Source: Cupriavidus sp. AU9028
GTDB lineage: Bacteria; Pseudomonadota; Gammaproteobacteria; Burkholderiales; Burkholderiaceae
Reading direction: 5' to 3'
DNA length: 64,000 nt
NCBI RefSeq assembly: GCF_019795295.1
Contig: NZ_JAIMCG010000009.1
Location: 62,001 to 126,000, forward strand
Shown here one piece after another: positions 25,242 through 34,047 of this stretch (position 1 is its first letter; every line of letters begins with the position of its first letter). The translations under genes were made by a program, and so were the position numbers. The notes beneath the pieces were generated by a model. It was not told the origin of the DNA. It made no database searches and saw only the letters and a list, made by a program, of their open reading frames with translations.

Positions 25242-26129
25242 CTATGTGGAGAGCAGCCTGTCCGCGGGTAACGACGACGTGCCGGCACTGACCCATGCCG
25301 AGCAGCCAGCCGGCGCCACGGTGCCGCTCACGTATATCGCACCGTGCCGGTACAGCGCCAGGCGATCCACCTGCTGGGCGGAAGTCAGCACCCAGACTCC
25401 GCCACCCGCATCCGTCCACGCCACGCGGGCATCGGTGCCTTCCAGCGCGCGGAAGAGCCCGCCGGCATTCGCGCCGGGCCCCAGCACCACCGTCACGGAA
25501 CCATCCGGATAGTCACGCAAGGGCCAGGCGTTCAGCGCGGCCCCCAGCAGCGCGCCGGTGGTCAGCACCAGCGCCACCCAACTGGCCGCAATGCCCGCTC
25601 CCCCGCCGCCCGCGCCTGCCCCGCTGGAAGACCGCCGCCGCATCCGGATACCCGCCACCAGCGGAATCAGGCCGAACAGGATCAGCCAGGCAAGATCCCA
25701 CGCCAGCGGATTGGGCGAGTCCATGCGGATGCGGTGAATGCCGGTAAGCCAGTGCGAGAAGATCGCATCGACCGCATGCCAGACGCCAAAGCCGATCCAG
25801 AAGTTGGCCAGCAACCGTCGATTGCCGCCGGGCAGCGCCATGGCTTCGCGCGAGCGGTACAGCAGCCACAACCCCACGGCCGCGATCACATACATCAGCG
25901 CATGGAACAGCCCGTCCGCCATCACCTGCACACGCAAGTCCCCGAACGCCCCGCTGTCGATCGCCGACAGCAGGTGATGCCATTGCAGGATCTGATGCAG
26001 AAGGATGCCGTCGAAGAATCCGCTGAGCGCAAAGCCCAGCGTGTAGCCGGCCCAGTCGAAACGCCGAGGATAAGGCGCGCCGCCGCCAAACCCGCCGCTG
26101 TTCAAGGGTGTGAAGTACCTTGCTTGCAT
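25242..26129 (-). CDS. DUF2243 membrane protein
   Basis: 295 residues. Five or so membrane segments cover about residues 28-190. The segment GFALSGFFDGILLHQILQWHHLLS with its histidines, and later GFGVWHAVDAIFSHWLTGIHRIR, match DUF2243, whose conserved histidines could bind a metal or haem. A soluble part of about 90 residues forms the C-terminus after one more membrane segment and is an extension of the family core. GGAGGGA precedes the ATG. DUF2243 genes are often found near haem-copper oxidase genes; here it precedes the MoaD-like and BNR genes with 97 bases between, possibly one transcript. Function unknown. Confidence 0.85.
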   Translation of the reverse strand: MQARYFTPLNSGGFGGGAPYPRRFDWAGYTLGFALSGFFDGILLHQILQWHHLLSAIDSGAFGDLRVQVMADGLFHALMYVIAAVGLWLLYRSREAMALPGGNRRLLANFWIGFGVWHAVDAIFSHWLTGIHRIRMDSPNPLAWDLAWLILFGLIPLVAGIRMRRRSSSGAGAGGGGAGIAASWVALVLTTGALLGAALNAWPLRDYPDGSVTVVLGPGANAGGLFRALEGTDARVAWTDAGGGVWVLTSAQQVDRLALYRHGAIYVSGTVAPAGCSAWVSAGTSSLPADRLLST

Positions 26130-26363
26130 GAGTGTCCCTCCGGAGGCAGGAGTCGCTGGAATCCGAGGAGGGGATACAACTTGTGTGCCAGAGCGATAAA
26201 TGGCTGGCCTTCCCGGACGCCAGACCGGGCGGCGTCATGCGCTTCGTCGGTCAGAAGGGCAACAAGCTTGTGGTCCTGGCGGTTCAGGCTCGGCGAGACA
26301 ACTCTGCTCGCCATTGATCCGTACCGCGCGGACCCTTAGTGCGTTGATGCAGCACAAAGCAAA

Positions 26364-26389
26364 ACGCCCAACCGGTAAAGGTTGGGCGT
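26364..26389 (-). terminator. Rho-independent terminator after tRNA-Phe
   Basis: Perfect ten-base stem ACGCCCAACC / GGTTGGGCGT (26364-26373, 26380-26389) with a six-base loop. On the minus strand it is followed by TTTTG, starting eight bases after the tRNA 3' end. Confidence 0.88.
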
Positions 26390-26396
26390 CGAATAC

Positions 26397-26472
26397 TGGT
26401 GGCCTGGGACGGAATCGAACCGCCGACACAAGGATTTTCAATCCTCTGCTCTACCGACTGAGCTACCGGGCC
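26397..26472 (-). tRNA. tRNA-Phe (GAA)
   Basis: 76 bases on the minus strand with encoded CCA. The anticodon loop TTGAAAA sits between GAGGA and TCCTT-type stem sequence, giving anticodon GAA. The T arm is GGCGG-TTCGATT-CCGTC with one G-T pair. The acceptor stem is GGCCCGG against CCAGGCC, so positions 5 and 68 form a C-A mismatch while the other six pairs are Watson-Crick. It has its own promoter immediately upstream and a terminator immediately downstream. Confidence 0.96.
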
Positions 26473-26483
26473 AAAGAAGCGAA

Positions 26484-26512
26484 ACTATATCAACCGGCGA
26501 ACCGCCGGTCAA
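26484..26512 (-). promoter_or_regulatory. Sigma-70 promoter of tRNA-Phe
   Basis: On the minus strand TTGACC (26507-26512) and TATAGT (26484-26489) are 17 bp apart, twelve bases before the mature tRNA 5' end. The spacer coincides with an inverted repeat, ACCGGCG-GTT-CGCCGGT (26493-26509), which may also end transcription of the upstream response-regulator gene. Confidence 0.85.
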
Positions 26513-26526
26513 GTCCCTCTTCGCGT

Positions 26527-27213
26527 TTATTGCTCGGCGGGCTCGGGCTTGTTGCGGCTCAGTTCAACCCCGAGCTGCTTGAGCTTGCGGTACAGGTGAG
26601 TCCGTTCCAGGCCGGTTTTCTCCGCGACACGCGTCATGCTGCCGTGCTCGCGCACCAGGTGGTACTCGAAGTAGGCGCGCTCGAACATGTCCCGCGCTTC
26701 GCGCAGCGGCATGTCGAAGGAGAACTGCATTTCGGCTTCGGGCGGCCGCTGGGCGGCGCCATTGACCGTTTCCACAGGCGCCGCTTCCGCCGGCTGGGCC
26801 GCTGCCGCCGCAGGCGCCGGGCTGGCGACGGCGGCGCGCGGACGCTCCTGTCCCCGCGCGAGGCCCTGCTCCACCGCCGACAGCAATTTTTGCAAGGCGA
26901 TCGGCTTTTCGAGGAAGTTCAGCGCCCCGATCTTGGTGGCTTCCACGGCGGTATCGATGGTGGCGTGCCCGGACATCATGATCACCGGCATGGTGAGCTG
27001 GCCCTGGGAGGACCACTCCTTGAGCAGCGTCACGCCGTCGGTGTCCGGCATCCAGATATCGAGCAGAACCAGGTCTGGCGTATTGGCGGCACGGTATTCA
27101 CGGGCCTGTTGGGCGTTTTCCGCGACTTCCACCACGTGACCTTCGTCGCTCAGGATCTCCGAGAGCAATTCCCGGATTCCCATTTCGTCGTCCACTACGA
27201 GGATGGTTGCCAT
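26527..27213 (-). CDS. ntrX: NtrX-like response regulator without an AAA+ domain
   Basis: 228 residues. The receiver domain (VVDDEMGIRELL, phosphoacceptor in LLDIWMPDTDG, SGHATIDTAVEA, FLEKPI) is typical of NtrX. Where NtrX and NtrC proteins normally have the sigma-54-activating AAA+ ATPase, there is only an Ala/Pro/Gln linker of about 40 residues and a Fis-like DNA-binding helix set (LREARDMFERAYFEYHLVREHGSMTRVAEKTGLERTHLYRKLKQLGVEL). It therefore cannot remodel sigma-54 polymerase and probably acts as a simple DNA-binding regulator. The open frame is intact, so this is a stable architecture and not a frameshift. It follows ntrY by 46 bases. Confidence 0.88.
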   Translation of the reverse strand: MATILVVDDEMGIRELLSEILSDEGHVVEVAENAQQAREYRAANTPDLVLLDIWMPDTDGVTLLKEWSSQGQLTMPVIMMSGHATIDTAVEATKIGALNFLEKPIALQKLLSAVEQGLARGQERPRAAVASPAPAAAAAQPAEAAPVETVNGAAQRPPEAEMQFSFDMPLREARDMFERAYFEYHLVREHGSMTRVAEKTGLERTHLYRKLKQLGVELSRNKPEPAEQ

Positions 27214-27259
27214 ACTTTCCTCTTAACCCCTCCATGGCGTCGCGGCATGACCGCAATGC

Positions 27260-29713
27260 CTATGCAAGCTTGGCGAACAGGATGGAAATCTGGGCTCCGG
27301 CGACCTCGGCGCCCTCCATTCGGTTGCGCAATTCAATGCGCGCACCGTGTTCGTCAATGATTTTCTTTACCATCGCCAATCCGAGGCCTGTCCCCTTGGC
27401 CTTGGTGGTCACGTATGGTTCGAACGCGCGGCTCAGGATGCGGGGAGCAAAACCCGGACCATTGTCGGCGATGGTCAGCTTGACAGCCTGCCGGCTCTCT
27501 CCGGCAGTATCTTTGTATTCTACAGTCTCGGTGTGCAGAGCGATACAAGGCGCCGGACGGCCGGCCGCCAGGTTCTCGGCCACCGCGTCCTGCGCGTTCT
27601 GCAGCAGATTGTGGATGACCTGGCGCAGTTGCGTCGGGTCGCCCTTGATCTCCGGCAGGTTCCGGCCCAGCGTGGCATGGATGACCGGGTGCTCGCGCAT
27701 GGCCGGATCGTCGATGCCGTACAGATGCAGCACCTCGCCTACCAGTCCGTTCAACTGCAACGCCTGCAGCATCGCCGGCGGCGTTCTTGCATAGTCGCGG
27801 AAATCGTCGACCATGCGCTTCATCGCCGCTACCTGGTTAACGATCGTGGTAGCGCCGCGCTTTAGCACTTCCGCATCGGTGCCTTCCAGCTTGGCCGCCA
27901 GCTTCATCTGCAGCCGCTCGGCCGACAACTGGATCGGCGTCAGCGGATTCTTGATTTCGTGGGCGAGCCGGCGCGCGACTTCGCCCCAGGCGACCGAGCG
28001 CTGCGCGGAGATGACGTCCGAGATGTCGTCGAACACCACCACATAGCCCGGGTCGGCGTCCTCGCTGACATGGTCGGCGGACGGCAGGCGCGCGCCCCGT
28101 ACCAACAGCGTCAACGGCTGGTCCTCGGCCCCATGCGGCAGCTCGATCTGCTTCTGCCAATGGGCGGCGCCCCCGAGCATCTCGCTGGTGTTCTGCTCGC
28201 TGAACGCCTGCCGCACGATCTCGCCGAATACGTCCATGCCGGGGATGGTCTCCACCGGCAGACCCACCGTCGGTGCGAGAGGCTGGCCGAAGATCCGCTC
28301 GGCGCCCGGGTTGGCCGTGACCAGCTTGAAGCCCCGGTCCAGCACCAGTACGCCGGCGGTCAGGTTCTGCAGCACGCTTTCCAGGAACGCCTTCGATTGT
28401 TCCAGCGCCGACCGGTTCTGCTCGACGGCCAGTCGTGCCTCGGCGAGCTGGCGCGTCATCATGTTGAACTGCTGGGTCAGCATGCCCAGCTCGTCGCGGC
28501 TCTTGAGCTCGCGCTTGGGCGACAAATCGCCCTCGGCCACCTCCTTGGTGCCCTGCAGCAGCATCAGCAGCGGCCGGGCCAGCTGTCCGCCCAGCAGCAG
28601 CGCCAGCATCACGGCGATGAAGACGGCCAGGAACAGAGTCAGCGTCAGCGTGCCGATATACATCTTGCGCAGGCCGGTACGGCCGAGCGCCTTCTCCTGG
28701 TAGTCCTGATAGGCGCGCTGGACCTCGTCGGCGTTGCGGGCCAGCGTGGGCGGCACGGGATGGACCACCTGCAGGTAGCGTTCCTCGCGCACGGTCTCCC
28801 CCAGCAGCCCGAAGCCCGCGGACGGATAGTCCTCGGCACGGCGCTCCAGCGACAGTCCGGAGCCAGCCCAACGGCCGGAGGAGGCGCCGCGCGCGGGTGC
28901 GGCCGCGTCGCCCCCCACCGGGGCGGGTGCGGGCCCGAGCGGGATGATGATGCGCAGCCGGTACAGATGACTGTCGGGCCGGTCGGCCTGGTGACCGTCG
29001 CCGCCGCCATCGGTGCCCGGGTCGGTTCCACCTTCCACCGCGGCATAGCCACCGGCCAGCCGCGCCTGCTCGACCAGGACCCCGGACGGCAGGCTCGGCA
29101 CGAGCGTCGCATAGTCGCTCGAGGCGCTGGCCAGCACGCGTCCACTGCCGGTGAAGATGGACGCCTCCTGCACGCCGTACTGTTCGCGCAGGCGGTTCAG
29201 CTGCAGAGAACTGACCGGTTCCGGCGAGGCGCCGATCTGTTCGCTGATCTGGCGCGCCTTTGCCTGCAGGTCGGCCAGCGCGCTGTCGATGGTGGAGCGG
29301 CCCAGGTTCAGCCCCGCTTCGAGCGCGGTTTCGACCCGCACGTCGAACCAGGACTCGATGCTGCGCGAGACGAACTGCAGCGACACCAGGTAGATCAGCA
29401 CGCCGGGCAGCACGCCAACCACGCCGAAGAACACGGCCAGCTTGGTCATCAGCCGGGTGCCGAATTTCCCGCGCCGGTAACGTACCAGCAGGGCCAGGGC
29501 CAGGCCCCCGATGATCAGCACCATCAGTACGCCGATCACCAGGTTGATCTTGTAGAGCAGCGTGAAATACCGGTCGAAGAACTCGGTGTTCGCCGACGCG
29601 GCGGCCAGCAGCACGACCAGCACCAGCGCCAGAAAGACAATGGTGCCGGCGACCACACGCGTCAGCAGGCGCCGCACCCTTCCGTCAAGGACCGCTTCGA
29701 GCCTGGCCATCAT
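27260..29713 (-). CDS. ntrY: NtrY-like sensor histidine kinase
   Basis: 817 residues. Two to three N-terminal membrane segments, a large periplasmic sensor region (about 110-330), another membrane segment, a HAMP domain (LARPLLMLLQGTKEVAEGDLS), a PAS domain (LQNLTAGVLVLDRGFKLVTANPGAERIFG), the phosphoacceptor histidine near residue 584 in RRLAHEIKNPLTP, and the ATPase domain (NLLQNAQDAV, DNGPGF, GTGLGLAMV). This is the NtrY order. NtrYX systems respond to nitrogen or redox state in other Proteobacteria. The start ATG overlaps the stop of the DUF4390 gene by four bases (ATGA), so the two are translationally coupled. Confidence 0.93.
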   Translation of the reverse strand: MMARLEAVLDGRVRRLLTRVVAGTIVFLALVLVVLLAAASANTEFFDRYFTLLYKINLVIGVLMVLIIGGLALALLVRYRRGKFGTRLMTKLAVFFGVVGVLPGVLIYLVSLQFVSRSIESWFDVRVETALEAGLNLGRSTIDSALADLQAKARQISEQIGASPEPVSSLQLNRLREQYGVQEASIFTGSGRVLASASSDYATLVPSLPSGVLVEQARLAGGYAAVEGGTDPGTDGGGDGHQADRPDSHLYRLRIIIPLGPAPAPVGGDAAAPARGASSGRWAGSGLSLERRAEDYPSAGFGLLGETVREERYLQVVHPVPPTLARNADEVQRAYQDYQEKALGRTGLRKMYIGTLTLTLFLAVFIAVMLALLLGGQLARPLLMLLQGTKEVAEGDLSPKRELKSRDELGMLTQQFNMMTRQLAEARLAVEQNRSALEQSKAFLESVLQNLTAGVLVLDRGFKLVTANPGAERIFGQPLAPTVGLPVETIPGMDVFGEIVRQAFSEQNTSEMLGGAAHWQKQIELPHGAEDQPLTLLVRGARLPSADHVSEDADPGYVVVFDDISDVISAQRSVAWGEVARRLAHEIKNPLTPIQLSAERLQMKLAAKLEGTDAEVLKRGATTIVNQVAAMKRMVDDFRDYARTPPAMLQALQLNGLVGEVLHLYGIDDPAMREHPVIHATLGRNLPEIKGDPTQLRQVIHNLLQNAQDAVAENLAAGRPAPCIALHTETVEYKDTAGESRQAVKLTIADNGPGFAPRILSRAFEPYVTTKAKGTGLGLAMVKKIIDEHGARIELRNRMEGAEVAGAQISILFAKLA

Positions 29714-30756
29714 GGCTCCGACGGCGTGGTCGACAGCGCCATCGGCCACAGCAGCGGCGCGGCGGCGCGGCGTACGGGGACGGCGGCGGCCGGAGCGGGC
29801 GCCGAGGCCGGCGGGGCGGTCGGCGCGGAAGCCGGCGCGGCAGGCGCACTGGCGGCGGCGGCCGAAGCGCCCTGGCCGTTGCCCGGTGCACTGGCCGGCG
29901 CCGCCGAGGCGCCGTTCTGACCGCCATGCGGTACGGCATGCGGCGCGCCATTGGCCGGCGCGCTGGCCGCGCCATTGCCGGCGCCGCTGGGCACGGAAGG
30001 AGGCGGCGCGGGCGGTGCCGCAGGAGCCGGCGGGGCCGGTGGTGGCGGCGGTGGTGGCGGCGGCGGTGGCGGCGGCGGTGGTGGCGCTTCGGTCGGCGTG
30101 AAGGTGAAGCGCCGCCATTCAGACGACAGGTTCCAGTCGCGGGTATTGACCGCGTTGATCTGGAATGGCTTGGGCAGCTGCGACAGGTCCAGGCGCATGC
30201 GCACCTCCGCCTGATAGGGGGCCCCGAGCTTGACCTCGTCCAGGTCGAACACGTACCAGCCTCGCACCTGCTTGATGAAGTCCAGCGCGCCCTTGAGCCG
30301 GGTAAAGGGCAGTTGCAGCCCGCCGGTGGACACCCGGTATTGCCGCGTCAGCGGATGGAAGGTCAGGCGCACGCTGCGCGTGACCGTCACCGGCTTCTCG
30401 TCGAACCAGTACCAGCGCGGACGGCTAAGCTGGAAGTCGACCGCGAAATACAGCGGGATTCCCTTGTGCAGTGCATCTTCGAGCGCCGGTGACAGATCGA
30501 AGGCAAAGCCGGCATGCAAGGCGTAGCCGCCGTCCTGGTGTTCCAGATGGACGTCCTTGACCTCGATGGTCTGGGCTTGCGCGGACGGCGCGACCAGCAG
30601 CGTCAGTGCCGCCAGCACCGTCAGTATCATCAGCAGCGAGGCCAGCCAGCGTGCCGCAGTGCCGGTTTCGTTACCAGCGGCTTCCGAGCGGGCATGGTTT
30701 CCGCGCGCATTGTCGTCATGAGGGCGGAGGACGGCCAAGCGAGGCGGAGCGGGCAT
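29710..30756 (-). CDS. DUF4390 protein with polyproline C-terminal extension
   Basis: 348 residues starting at the ATG four bases after the rsmB stop. A signal or anchor segment (WLASLLMILTVLAALTLLVAPSAQAQ) is followed by the DUF4390 domain: IEVKDVHLEHQDGGYALHAGF, GIPLYFAVDFQLSRPRWYWFDEK and LTFHPLTRQYRVSTGGLQLPF. After about residue 225 there is a run of roughly sixteen consecutive prolines and then about 90 residues of Ala/Pro/Gly low complexity. The domain is expected in the periplasm; its role is unknown but it is regularly encoded between rsmB and ntrY. The proline run would be expected to need EF-P for smooth translation. Confidence 0.88.
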   Translation of the reverse strand: MPAPPRLAVLRPHDDNARGNHARSEAAGNETGTAARWLASLLMILTVLAALTLLVAPSAQAQTIEVKDVHLEHQDGGYALHAGFAFDLSPALEDALHKGIPLYFAVDFQLSRPRWYWFDEKPVTVTRSVRLTFHPLTRQYRVSTGGLQLPFTRLKGALDFIKQVRGWYVFDLDEVKLGAPYQAEVRMRLDLSQLPKPFQINAVNTRDWNLSSEWRRFTFTPTEAPPPPPPPPPPPPPPPPAPPAPAAPPAPPPSVPSGAGNGAASAPANGAPHAVPHGGQNGASAAPASAPGNGQGASAAAASAPAAPASAPTAPPASAPAPAAAVPVRRAAAPLLWPMALSTTPSEP

Positions 30757-30760
30757 CGGG

Positions 30761-32242
30761 TCAGTGGCGTTTCTGGAAACGGGCGTAGAAGAAGCCGTCG
30801 TGGTCCGTCGGCAGGGCAAGGCTGGCGGGCGTGCCGCCGTGTGCCCCGGATTGCCCAACGGAATCGGCCCCGACAGGAGCTGGCTGCATGCTGGACGGGC
30901 CGGCCCCTGCCGGCGCGGTCCCGGCGCCATTCATGCTGCAGGGCAGCAACTGGCCGGGCGCCTGCAATCGTATCGCATCTGGCAACTGCTCACCAAACCA
31001 CTGCGCCTGCTCTTCTCCCTCCGTTGGGAAAATCGAACACGTTACGTAAACGAGGATGCCGCCCGGTTTCAGCAACGGCCATAGCTGCGAGACGATGCGG
31101 CGCTGCTCGTTGACCAGCCTTGCCAGATCGGTCTCCCGCCGCAGCCAGCGAATGTCGGGATGGCGTCTCACAATGCCGGATGCCGAGCAAGGCACATCGG
31201 CCAGGATGCGGTCGAACTGCCGGCCATCCCACCAGTCCGCGGGCCGGCTCGCATCGCCGACCAGGACCTGCGCCTCCTTGCCGAGCCGGGACAGGTTCTC
31301 GTCGATACGGCGGGCCCGTACGGCGTCGCTTTCGACCGCCACCACTTCCACGCCGGAGAGCGGCTCGGCCAGTTCCAGCAGGTGGCCGGTCTTGCCGCCG
31401 GGCGCGGCGCAGGCGTCCAGCACGCGTTGACCATCGGCCAGTCCCAGCAGCGGACCGGCCAGCTGCGCGCCGGCGTCCTGCACGGATACATCGCCGGCCT
31501 CGAAGCCGGGGATCTGCGCGACCGGCAGCGGCCGGGTCAGCCTTACCGCCTGCTCGCCCACGCGCTCGGCGGCGATGCCGGCCGCCGCGAGCTGCTGCAG
31601 ATAGTCCTGGACGGGGATGCGCAGCGGGTTCACGCGCAGCGTCATCGGCGGCCGCGTGCCGGCATGGCGCGCCAGCTGCTGCAGGCGGTCCGGATAGGCC
31701 TGGCGCAGCCGGCGCAGCCACCAGTCAGGCAGGTTCCAGCGGGCCTCGTCGTCGCGCCGCACGTCGTCCAGCAAGGCCCGCCGCTCGCGCAGGAAGCGCC
31801 GCAGCACCGCATTGACCATGCCCCGCGCATGCGCGGCCTTCGGGTCCGAGGCTGTCGCGCTGACGGCCTGGTCGACCACGGTGAAGGCGCTGTAACCGCT
31901 CTTGCCACCCTCGCCGCCTGCCCCCTCCTCGTTGCCCTCCTCCGCTTCGATCAGCAGGGTCAGTGCGACGGCCAGCAGGGCGTCCACCAGCGCACCGGGC
32001 GGACGCGACACCATGCGCGTGACCAGTGCACGCGCGGTGCCGAACTGCCGCATGGTGCGATAAGCCAGATCCTGAAGCGCACCGCGGGCAGCGGCGGCCT
32101 GCGCGCGCTCGAGGCGATCCAGCCGATACAGCGTCGCGGCGTCCTCGATGGCCTGCGGCAAGGCACTGCCTTCATTGACGCCGCGTACCGCGGCGGCGGC
32201 GGCCAACATCTGGAAGGCTAGGGAATCGGGAGGCAGGCGCAT
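30761..32242 (-). CDS. rsmB: 16S rRNA (cytosine-967-C5)-methyltransferase
   Basis: 493 residues: an N-terminal NusB-like RNA-binding domain and a methyltransferase domain with the S-adenosylmethionine motif DACAAPGGKTGHLLELAE, the DVPCSASGIVRRHPDI motif, and the catalytic cysteine in VTCSIFPTEGEEQ. It methylates C967 of 16S rRNA. There are two low-complexity insertions, GNEEGAGGEGGKSG near residue 105 and a Gly/Ala/Pro stretch near 450, which lengthen it beyond the usual 430 or so residues. It heads the rsmB-DUF4390-ntrY-ntrX transcription unit. Confidence 0.95.
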   Translation of the reverse strand: MRLPPDSLAFQMLAAAAAVRGVNEGSALPQAIEDAATLYRLDRLERAQAAAARGALQDLAYRTMRQFGTARALVTRMVSRPPGALVDALLAVALTLLIEAEEGNEEGAGGEGGKSGYSAFTVVDQAVSATASDPKAAHARGMVNAVLRRFLRERRALLDDVRRDDEARWNLPDWWLRRLRQAYPDRLQQLARHAGTRPPMTLRVNPLRIPVQDYLQQLAAAGIAAERVGEQAVRLTRPLPVAQIPGFEAGDVSVQDAGAQLAGPLLGLADGQRVLDACAAPGGKTGHLLELAEPLSGVEVVAVESDAVRARRIDENLSRLGKEAQVLVGDASRPADWWDGRQFDRILADVPCSASGIVRRHPDIRWLRRETDLARLVNEQRRIVSQLWPLLKPGGILVYVTCSIFPTEGEEQAQWFGEQLPDAIRLQAPGQLLPCSMNGAGTAPAGAGPSSMQPAPVGADSVGQSGAHGGTPASLALPTDHDGFFYARFQKRH

Positions 32243-32430
32243 GAGATCGGAATACAGGTAATGACGGCGGCGGACGCACGGGAACGCCGATGACGCAGAA
32301 AATCAAGCAGCGCCGCAGCAACGGGAGCGGCGGCATGCAGGCGGGGGTGCCGGATGGCATTGGGCGGCGCGCTCGCTTGCACGGCGCTGGCTTTCCACGC
32401 AGATCTGAGTATTGCAAAGACCTGTCATAG

Positions 32431-32465
32431 AAAAGCCCGCCGGCTCGGCGAAGAGCACGGCGGGC
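32431..32465 (-). terminator. Rho-independent terminator of htpX
   Basis: On the minus strand a perfect eight-base stem GCCCGCCG / CGGCGGGC (32458-32465, 32435-32442) is followed by TTTTCT, starting 31 bases after the htpX stop. Confidence 0.85.
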
Positions 32466-32496
32466 AGTTTACCCTGTCCCTGACGGGCAGGCACCG

Positions 32497-33354
32497 TCAC
32501 AGTGGATAGGTGCCCGTCCTTGCCATCTGCATCAGCCGGGCGACACGCTCCTCCGTGGACGGGTGCGTCGAGAACAGATTCGCAACCCCGCCGCCCGAGA
32601 GCGGATTCATGATCATCATCTGCGCGGTGGACGGGTTGGCTTCGGCAGCCTGGAACGGCATGCCGGTCGCATACCGATGGATCTTGTCCAGCGCCATCGC
32701 CAGCGCCTGCGGGTCGCCGCTGATTTCCGCGCCACCGCGATCGGCCTCGAACTCGCGCGCGCGGGAGATCGCCATCTGGATCAGCGAGGCCGCCAGCGGC
32801 GCGAGGATCGCTACCGCGATACCGGCGATCGGGTTGCGGTTGCCCTCGCTGTCGCGGCCGCCGAAGAACATGGCGAAGTTCGCCAGTGCGGCGATCGCAC
32901 CGGCCATCGTCGCGGCGATGGTCGAGATCAGGATGTCGCGGTGCTTCACATGCGCGAGCTCGTGTGCCATCACGCCGCGCAGTTCGCGATCGGACAGCAC
33001 ACGCAGGATGCCCGTGGTCGCTGCCACCGCTGCATTCTCGGGGTTGCGGCCGGTGGCGAAGGCGTTGGGCGCGGCCTCGTCGATCAGGTAGACGCGCGGC
33101 ATCGGCAGCTGCGCGCGCTGCGCCAGCTCCTGGATCATGCCGTAGAACTGCGGCGCGGTGGCCGCGTCCACTTCCCGTGCGTTGTACATGCGCAGGACCA
33201 GCTTGTCCGAGAACCAGTACGAGAAGAAGTTCATGCCGAGCGCCATCAGCAGCGCCACCATCATGCCGCTGCGACCGCCGATCATGCCTCCGATGACGAT
33301 GAACAGCGCCGTGATGGCGGCCATCAGCATGAAGGTCTTGACCCAGTTGAACAT
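32497..33354 (-). CDS. htpX: Membrane zinc metalloprotease HtpX
   Basis: 285 residues, typical length. Two N-terminal membrane segments precede the zinc motif HELAH at residues 131-135, and the third ligand is in the [12 protein letters not shown] segment. Two further hydrophobic stretches follow the HELAH motif. The C-terminal [13 protein letters not shown] is conserved in HtpX. It is an inner-membrane protease that degrades misfolded membrane proteins together with FtsH. It has its own terminator, so it is separate from the downstream rsmB unit. Confidence 0.96.
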   Translation of the reverse strand: MFNWVKTFMLMAAITALFIVIGGMIGGRSGMMVALLMALGMNFFSYWFSDKLVLRMYNAREVDAATAPQFYGMIQELAQRAQLPMPRVYLIDEAAPNAFATGRNPENAAVAATTGILRVLSDRELRGVMAHELAHVKHRDILISTIAATMAGAIAALANFAMFFGGRDSEGNRNPIAGIAVAILAPLAASLIQMAISRAREFEADRGGAEISGDPQALAMALDKIHRYATGMPFQAAEANPSTAQMMIMNPLSGGGVANLFSTHPSTEERVARLMQMARTGTYPL

Positions 33355-33493
33355 CGTTGTGCCCCTTCGAAATGGTCATCGGTGGCGCCGTGCGTTACCG
33401 CACGGGCGCGACGATGCGATGCCCCTTAGATCGGGGCGTGCGGGGGAAATTCAATGTTGGCCGGGGGACCGCGCGTCAGCGAGAAGCGAAGAA

Positions 33494-33946
33494 TCAGGGC
33501 CGGCGTTCACGGCTGCTTGCGAGCCGAGCGACCGCGGTGGTCAGGGCCACGATCTGCTCGCCCTGCTTGTCGAGCCCGGCAGCGATCTGCTCGCTCTGCC
33601 TGTTGAGTCTGGCCTGGATCTGCTCGCTCTGCTTGTCGAGCTTGTCCTCAATGCGTTCAAAGCGCCGCTCCGCAGCTTTCTGGCCCCTTTCCAGGCTATC
33701 GAGGCGGACAAGAACGGGGCGAATTTCGGCGCCGATCAGGTCGTGCGTGTTGTCGCGTGACAGGGCGAGGATGCCGAAAATGCCGCCCAGCGTGAATGCG
33801 ACCGCCGTGAAGAGCATACCGGCGGTCTTGACGTTCTGCTGCGCCTGCGACGCCGTGATCATCCGGGCCACTTCCTCGTGGGTGGGAGGGGCGCAATGCG
33901 CCATGTCGCTTGCGTCGGAATGCTGGGTGGCAGAAGCGGAGCCCAT
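33494..33946 (-). CDS. Small membrane-anchored coiled-coil protein of unknown function
   Basis: 150 residues from the ATG at 33946; a TTG at 33958 is an alternative start. One membrane segment (TAGMLFTAVAFTLGGIFGILALS) lies in the middle. The C-terminal half is a predicted coiled coil (VLVRLDSLERGQKAAERRFERIEDKLDKQ) that ends in three 11-residue repeats, KLDKQSEQIQA, RLNRQSEQIAA and GLDKQGEQIVA. Eleven-residue periodicity suggests a right-handed or amphipathic helix rather than a classical heptad coil. No family recognised. Codon use matches the neighbours, so I believe that it is a real gene. Confidence 0.6.
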   Translation of the reverse strand: MGSASATQHSDASDMAHCAPPTHEEVARMITASQAQQNVKTAGMLFTAVAFTLGGIFGILALSRDNTHDLIGAEIRPVLVRLDSLERGQKAAERRFERIEDKLDKQSEQIQARLNRQSEQIAAGLDKQGEQIVALTTAVARLASSRERRP

Positions 33947-34047
33947 GCTGTCGACCAATTGGAAGGAAGAGACTTCCAGTATGGCCGCGCATCGGTCCGA
34001 GCGCAGCAGCCAATGAGTGACAGCTGGACCGGGATGGACCGCCAGTG

